A DNA stretch of 64,000 nt. Origin: Gordionus sp. m RMFG-2023. Taxonomy: Eukaryota > Nematomorpha > Gordioida > Chordodea > Parachordodidae. Positions within the stretch are counted from its first letter, which is position 1; each line of letters opens with the position of its first letter. Where the stretch lies: contig NC_088776.1 in assembly GCF_954871325.1 (NCBI RefSeq), forward strand, positions 15,624,052 to 15,688,051, read 5' to 3'. Below the pieces are notes generated by a model that did not search any database, was not told the origin of the DNA, and saw only the letters and a list, made by a program, of their open reading frames with translations. The position numbers were made by a program, and so were the translations under genes. This document shows positions 59,670 through 64,000 of this stretch, piece by piece.

Positions 59670-61850
59670 CCCTGTACGCTCAGCTAATCCACTGGTTTTC
59701 GGATGATAGGGCGTCAATATTGCGTATGTTATTTAATTCACAGTACCGACGGAATTCCTAAGATATGAATTGTGGCCTATTATCCGATACGTAAACCAAT
59801 CTCTCATTCCATTCTATAATATAATGATCAACAGATAACTCTTCCTGTTGATTATAAAAATTAACAATTTCTTTATCTTTATGACGATCAAAGTTTAGCC
59901 AACTCTGCTAAATATACATTGCTATTTATTTTTTAAATTAAATCTTGCCTCGACTCTTTTTGTATAATATTTTCTGACAAATGCATAATATTTAAAATCT
60001 CAAAGGCATGTTTAGAATCTTGATTTGATTCTCTTCCACATTCAATATCGGAAGCCTTGATAATGCACCTGCAATCACATTTTTACTTCCAGATAATTTG
60101 TGAAATCAAGAAGCCATCTTCCAAGCCCAACGAGTCAAACGCTTACTATAAATTTTAAATAGATCGCGTTTCACCACAAATAATCGCTCTAAGGGTTTAT
60201 GGTCAGTTTAAGTAACCATAAATATATGAATAAAGCCTTTTAAATTCAAATAGAAGTGCTCTTTATCAATCTGAGTGTAGTGTTTTTCTGATTCTAAAAA
60301 ACGTGACGCGAACGAGATAGGTTTTGTACTTCCCTCTATTAAATGCTGTTACAACACAGCCCCTATTCCTGAATCAGATGCATCGCATTTTAAAATTATC
60401 GGCAACTGCGCCTTATAAGGAATTAATGTTTACTCGGATGACTATAATTTTTTAACCCCGAAGGAATATTGTTCTTCTTTCATCCACCGACGTTACTTTC
60501 ATAGATTGGCAATTATTTTCTTGACCAGAAATAATTACGTCATCTAAATGTGCACCGGTCATTTGGCAATCTTATAACACCTCATCCATATATTTCTTGA
60601 ATATAGTGTGTGCACTCAATCCAAAAGGCATTCGTCCATAATGAAAGTAACCATCATGTATCGCTGACGTTAGAAATTTATGAGACTCCTCATCTGCTTC
60701 TATTACGCATCCTTTAGATATATCACGGTGAATTTATAACCCTTGAATTTTCTCTAACAAATTGTTTACGGTAGGAATAACATGGTAGCACAATAAATAC
60801 GGATTAAGGGTAACTTCAAAATTAGCACAAATTCGAATATCGCCATTACTCTTGCGCGCTAAATATAGATCAATCTGTCTGATAATTCCCACAGCCACAA
60901 GTCTGTCTAATTCCATTTCAATTGCTTTGCTAAGGGAAATGGTACCCTACGGACTGGGAACGATCTTGGTATAGCTGTATCTCATAAATGTACTCGCACC
61001 GCAAAATTATGAATATGTCCCATCTTATCACCGAAAAATAATGTTTTCTAACAAATTTACGAATTTAGAATCCACTGCTACGTAACATTTTTATTTCTCA
61101 ATAGCAAGATTCAATGTTTTAGTTTGGTTCAACGAAACATCACCTAAATCCGCATTTGTTTTATCTTAATTTCATGAGGCATTCCTAAATTGAACAGTAC
61201 TATCCATGGTAATCCGAAAAGAGGTACCCCATTAGTTTACATTATTACCAAAGGTAGAGTCTTTATCCGTGATCCAATCTTAACGTTAACCAGGTCTCGC
61301 TCTTAACATCTAACGGATGGTCACCATATGCGATTATACATGGCTTTATTATAGATTTTATCAAAAGTATTCGTTTTAAATCGATGTTCATTATTATTTT
61401 TGTTATTATTATTTATTTTATTGACAAATGGCATATTCTTATTCTCCATTTCTTTGTTTGTCAGCTGAAGCGGCCAGTTCGGAATAAATTGGAAAGTCAA
61501 TATAAAATTATCTCTATCAAGATTACAGGATATAAAGCTCGAACTATTTTCAATCCGCATTTCCATGCTAACCTAAAACTGATCAAGTTCGTCAATATCA
61601 TCAAGGTATTGACAACGCCTGCCAATTGTTCTGATTTTATCAGCAAATTCAGTTATAGTTTCAGTTGATCTTAGAAGTCTAACAAAATCAAATCCCAACG
61701 CAAAAGTCGTTGAATTCGGCTTAAATATTTTAAGACATGACTTAATCTCCTTAAAAGATAATGTTCCAACAGAATCTGGGTAGCAAAAACGATTAACTAG
61801 TTCTATGTCAAATATATTTCTAGAATTGTCACATAAAATAAATAATCATC
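59670..61850 (-). mobile_element. Ty3/Gypsy LTR retrotransposon fossil 3, inverted and old
   Basis: Minus-strand remains with clear nucleotide similarity to fossil 1 across integrase (about 59.7 kb), RNase H, reverse transcriptase (about 60.9 kb, RKSNGDIRICA) and gag (about 61.3-61.8 kb). Heavily broken, many breaks. The outer part of integrase and the LTR are missing at the 59.67 kb side, and no LTR is recognised at the other side. Much older than fossil 1. Confidence 0.85.
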
Positions 61851-63505
61851 GTCTTTTAATTACATATTTTCAATCAAATAGAATGTTTCATTTTTTTAAA
61901 ATAATATAATAATTACTAATATAATACGATTTTTAGATATATTGTAACATGGTTCAATATATGTGGGCCTTAGTGTATATCAAGCCCCTGTCTATCTGCC
62001 TCCTTCCCTAGCGACTCTACTGGGCTCATATAAATATTCAGAGTTTTTACATTAAGTTTCCGATTTATTATTTCCATAAGTCTGACTATCTGCTCAAAGC
62101 GTGATATTATAGTTTTTATTGCATTTTATTGATATTTAGAAAAAGTTACCCTAAGGTTAACTTAACAGCATTATATAGTAAATTAGATCTTATAATTTAT
62201 AGGTAAGAGTAATAAATGTTGATGCAAATTCAATATCTAGAACTTCTAACATCAAAATTTAAGCATGACGCTAATTTTGTTTTTATTCTCCGAATGACCT
62301 TTCATTTTAAACCCCAAATAGATTCATGCACTATACTAATTAGGCCTTGCTTATTGGCAATATCAGTTTCAGAATTAGTGCTACCAAAACTGGGGTTCTG
62401 TAGATGTTTTAGACAACTAGTTTTATTTTTTGATTCGCAAAACTGTCGAGTAATTAATATTTAATAGGCAGGCACTAATATTAACCAACGCATATTTATT
62501 TTTCTGTATTTTCTATTGTGGCATGATGCTAATTTTAGTAATTTTAAATAAATATAATATAAATTAAGAACTAAACATTGATAAACTTTTTAGAATAAAT
62601 TCAGTGCTTTTTACTATTAAGGTTGGTCAAAATTTTTTTAGTAAATTATTTTTTACTTTATAATGGCTGCTGTACTGGTTAACGCATTGACACTAATAAA
62701 GCACGAAACATTGACATATATTTTAGAAATTAGTGCCGCCAATTGTTCAGCCAACCTTAACGGTGATGATATTAAGATATTCCTTATTTCTCAAATGCAA
62801 AATAAAAATAAATATAATCACATAAAAGAATGTCAATTAGTTTACATTTAGTTAACTAAAACAACATATTTAGTTAATTATGTATGCCAAAAAATGGTGC
62901 TTTCACGTACTAATGTAAAACTGAAGAAGATAACGGGCCTCCTGTATCTTCTGAGAAATATGATACTGATGATCTTCCCATTATTGTTTTTCCTTAGATC
63001 TAGGGTGGCATACTATTATTTCTCATTTTTCTTGTTTATTTTTTCTAATAATTAGTTACTTAAAATCCATACGATACATATATTGATAATATATTTTTAA
63101 ATTTCCCTCCTTAACGTCAGACTTGTACCTATATTATACCTTACTCTAAATTTTCATGATTTGTGATCTACTGCCATTTTTTTTCATCGCTGTTTGTTTT
63201 ATCGTCATTAATAATTACCAGATTTCACCCTTCCCGGTCAAATTTTGAGCTAGGACAAAGTCTAGTATTAAAAATCATCATATATGAATAGTTATCAAAT
63301 TGAGATTTAAAATATTAATCCTAAATATTCAAAGAGGGAGTAAAATTATAGGGTATTTACAATTATACTATATGATTTTTGTATAAAATGATAACTGAGC
63401 ATTACTAGATTTTAAAATGGAATAGTATAAAAGTATAGTGCATATTGGCACTATTTTTTAATATATCTTGAATATATTAATGACGATACGTTTAGTTTAC
63501 TGGAA
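61851..63505. other. Gene-free stretch
   Basis: Two short open frames (62216-62464 and 62663-62851, plus strand) resemble nothing I know and are probably chance. No repeat recognised. Confidence 0.45.
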
Positions 63506-63708
63506 CAGGTTGTTAAAAAGTCTAATTTTTCGATTAAAAATTTAGCCAAATAATCCTATGCAAGCTACGAGATTTGGCAAATGGATGTTCAAACATTTCT
63601 GCCATCATCTATGAGCGAAATCTTAAAGTTTATATAATATTATTTTTGGTTAAATCTTAATCGGGCTATTTTAAAAATAGACTCAAATTTGACTTTTAAC
63701 AATACAAC
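63506..63708. mobile_element. Palindromic hAT-like MITE (TAGTGTTGTTAA family), copy 4
   Basis: Left CAGGTTGTTAAAAAGTC, right from the other strand GTTGTATTGTTAAAAGTC. Core GAGATTTGGCAAATGGATGT and CTATGAGCGAAATCTT matches copy 1 closely (GAGATTTGGCAAATAGATGT, CTATGAGCAAAATCTT). Ends are approximate. Confidence 0.75.
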
Positions 63709-64000
63709 AAAATGAAAAACATTTATTATTTTTATTAGTCAAATCCAAAAAAAAAATAAGATTTATAAATAAGCGAAATTCGTCTTAGTTTTTAAGTAAA
63801 ATTTTAATCTACATTTTGCGATCGAGTTTATAATCTTTTGAATTCAATCTTGCCAATAATTGAATTAACTGCAAATTAATGGTTGATTCCTCCTGCCGTT
63901 AGACTACCTTTGCCAAAAATCCTTTATCATGCCAAATATATTTTTCCTTTGGGAGTAATAGGCATGATAAACAATATAGAGAATTAAAAAATTCGTATCC

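Noticed and set aside
62216-62851. Two plus-strand open frames as small genes
   Set aside because: No recognisable motifs, no splice context and lengths expected by chance.

Overview
The window is a strongly AT-rich piece of an animal genome. One host gene is visible: a laminin beta subunit on the minus strand, built from 30 coding exons between 3671 and 32482. It has the full LN - LE1-5 - LF (domain IV type B) - LE6-13 - coiled coil - beta-knob - coiled coil order and ends with a C-terminal cysteine. Every exon joins the next in a consistent reading phase with GT/AG borders. The visible part encodes about 1834 residues, and only the signal-peptide exon is missing. Laminin proves a metazoan; the knob motif GGLSCDNGA looks more protostome than vertebrate, but I cannot name the species.

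Layout: 1-2450 is a tandem satellite (about 290 bp unit) that runs off the left edge. 2451-3670 is the 3' flank of the laminin gene. 3671-32482 is the laminin gene, whose introns are loaded with hAT-type DNA transposons, among them a complete 2.49 kb element with a decayed transposase and perfect 8 bp target duplications, plus short deletion derivatives. 32483-50887 has no recognisable host gene and holds more hAT relics, palindromic MITEs, a foldback element with 340 bp arms, an element with GGGGTAAA ends and small tandem duplications. 50888-55237 is a Ty3/Gypsy retrotransposon fossil with two identical 153 bp LTRs and a 5 bp target duplication. 55.9-59.6 kb is a second, unrelated and more decayed Gypsy-type fossil, and 59.67-61.85 kb is a third, inverted and old one related to the first. 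61.9-64 kb shows only one more palindromic MITE.

The laminin beta chain would be secreted and would pair through its coiled coil with alpha and gamma chains to build basement membrane. Its exons are intact by eye, so the gene is probably functional despite the transposon load. The main structural results are several hAT families defined here by terminal repeats plus 8 bp duplications, most of whose longer deleted members keep the same C-terminal transposase segment about 330-390 bp from one end, and a satellite whose units each carry a perfect TTGGC(N5)GCCAA palindrome. All work was by eye; no search or folding program was run.
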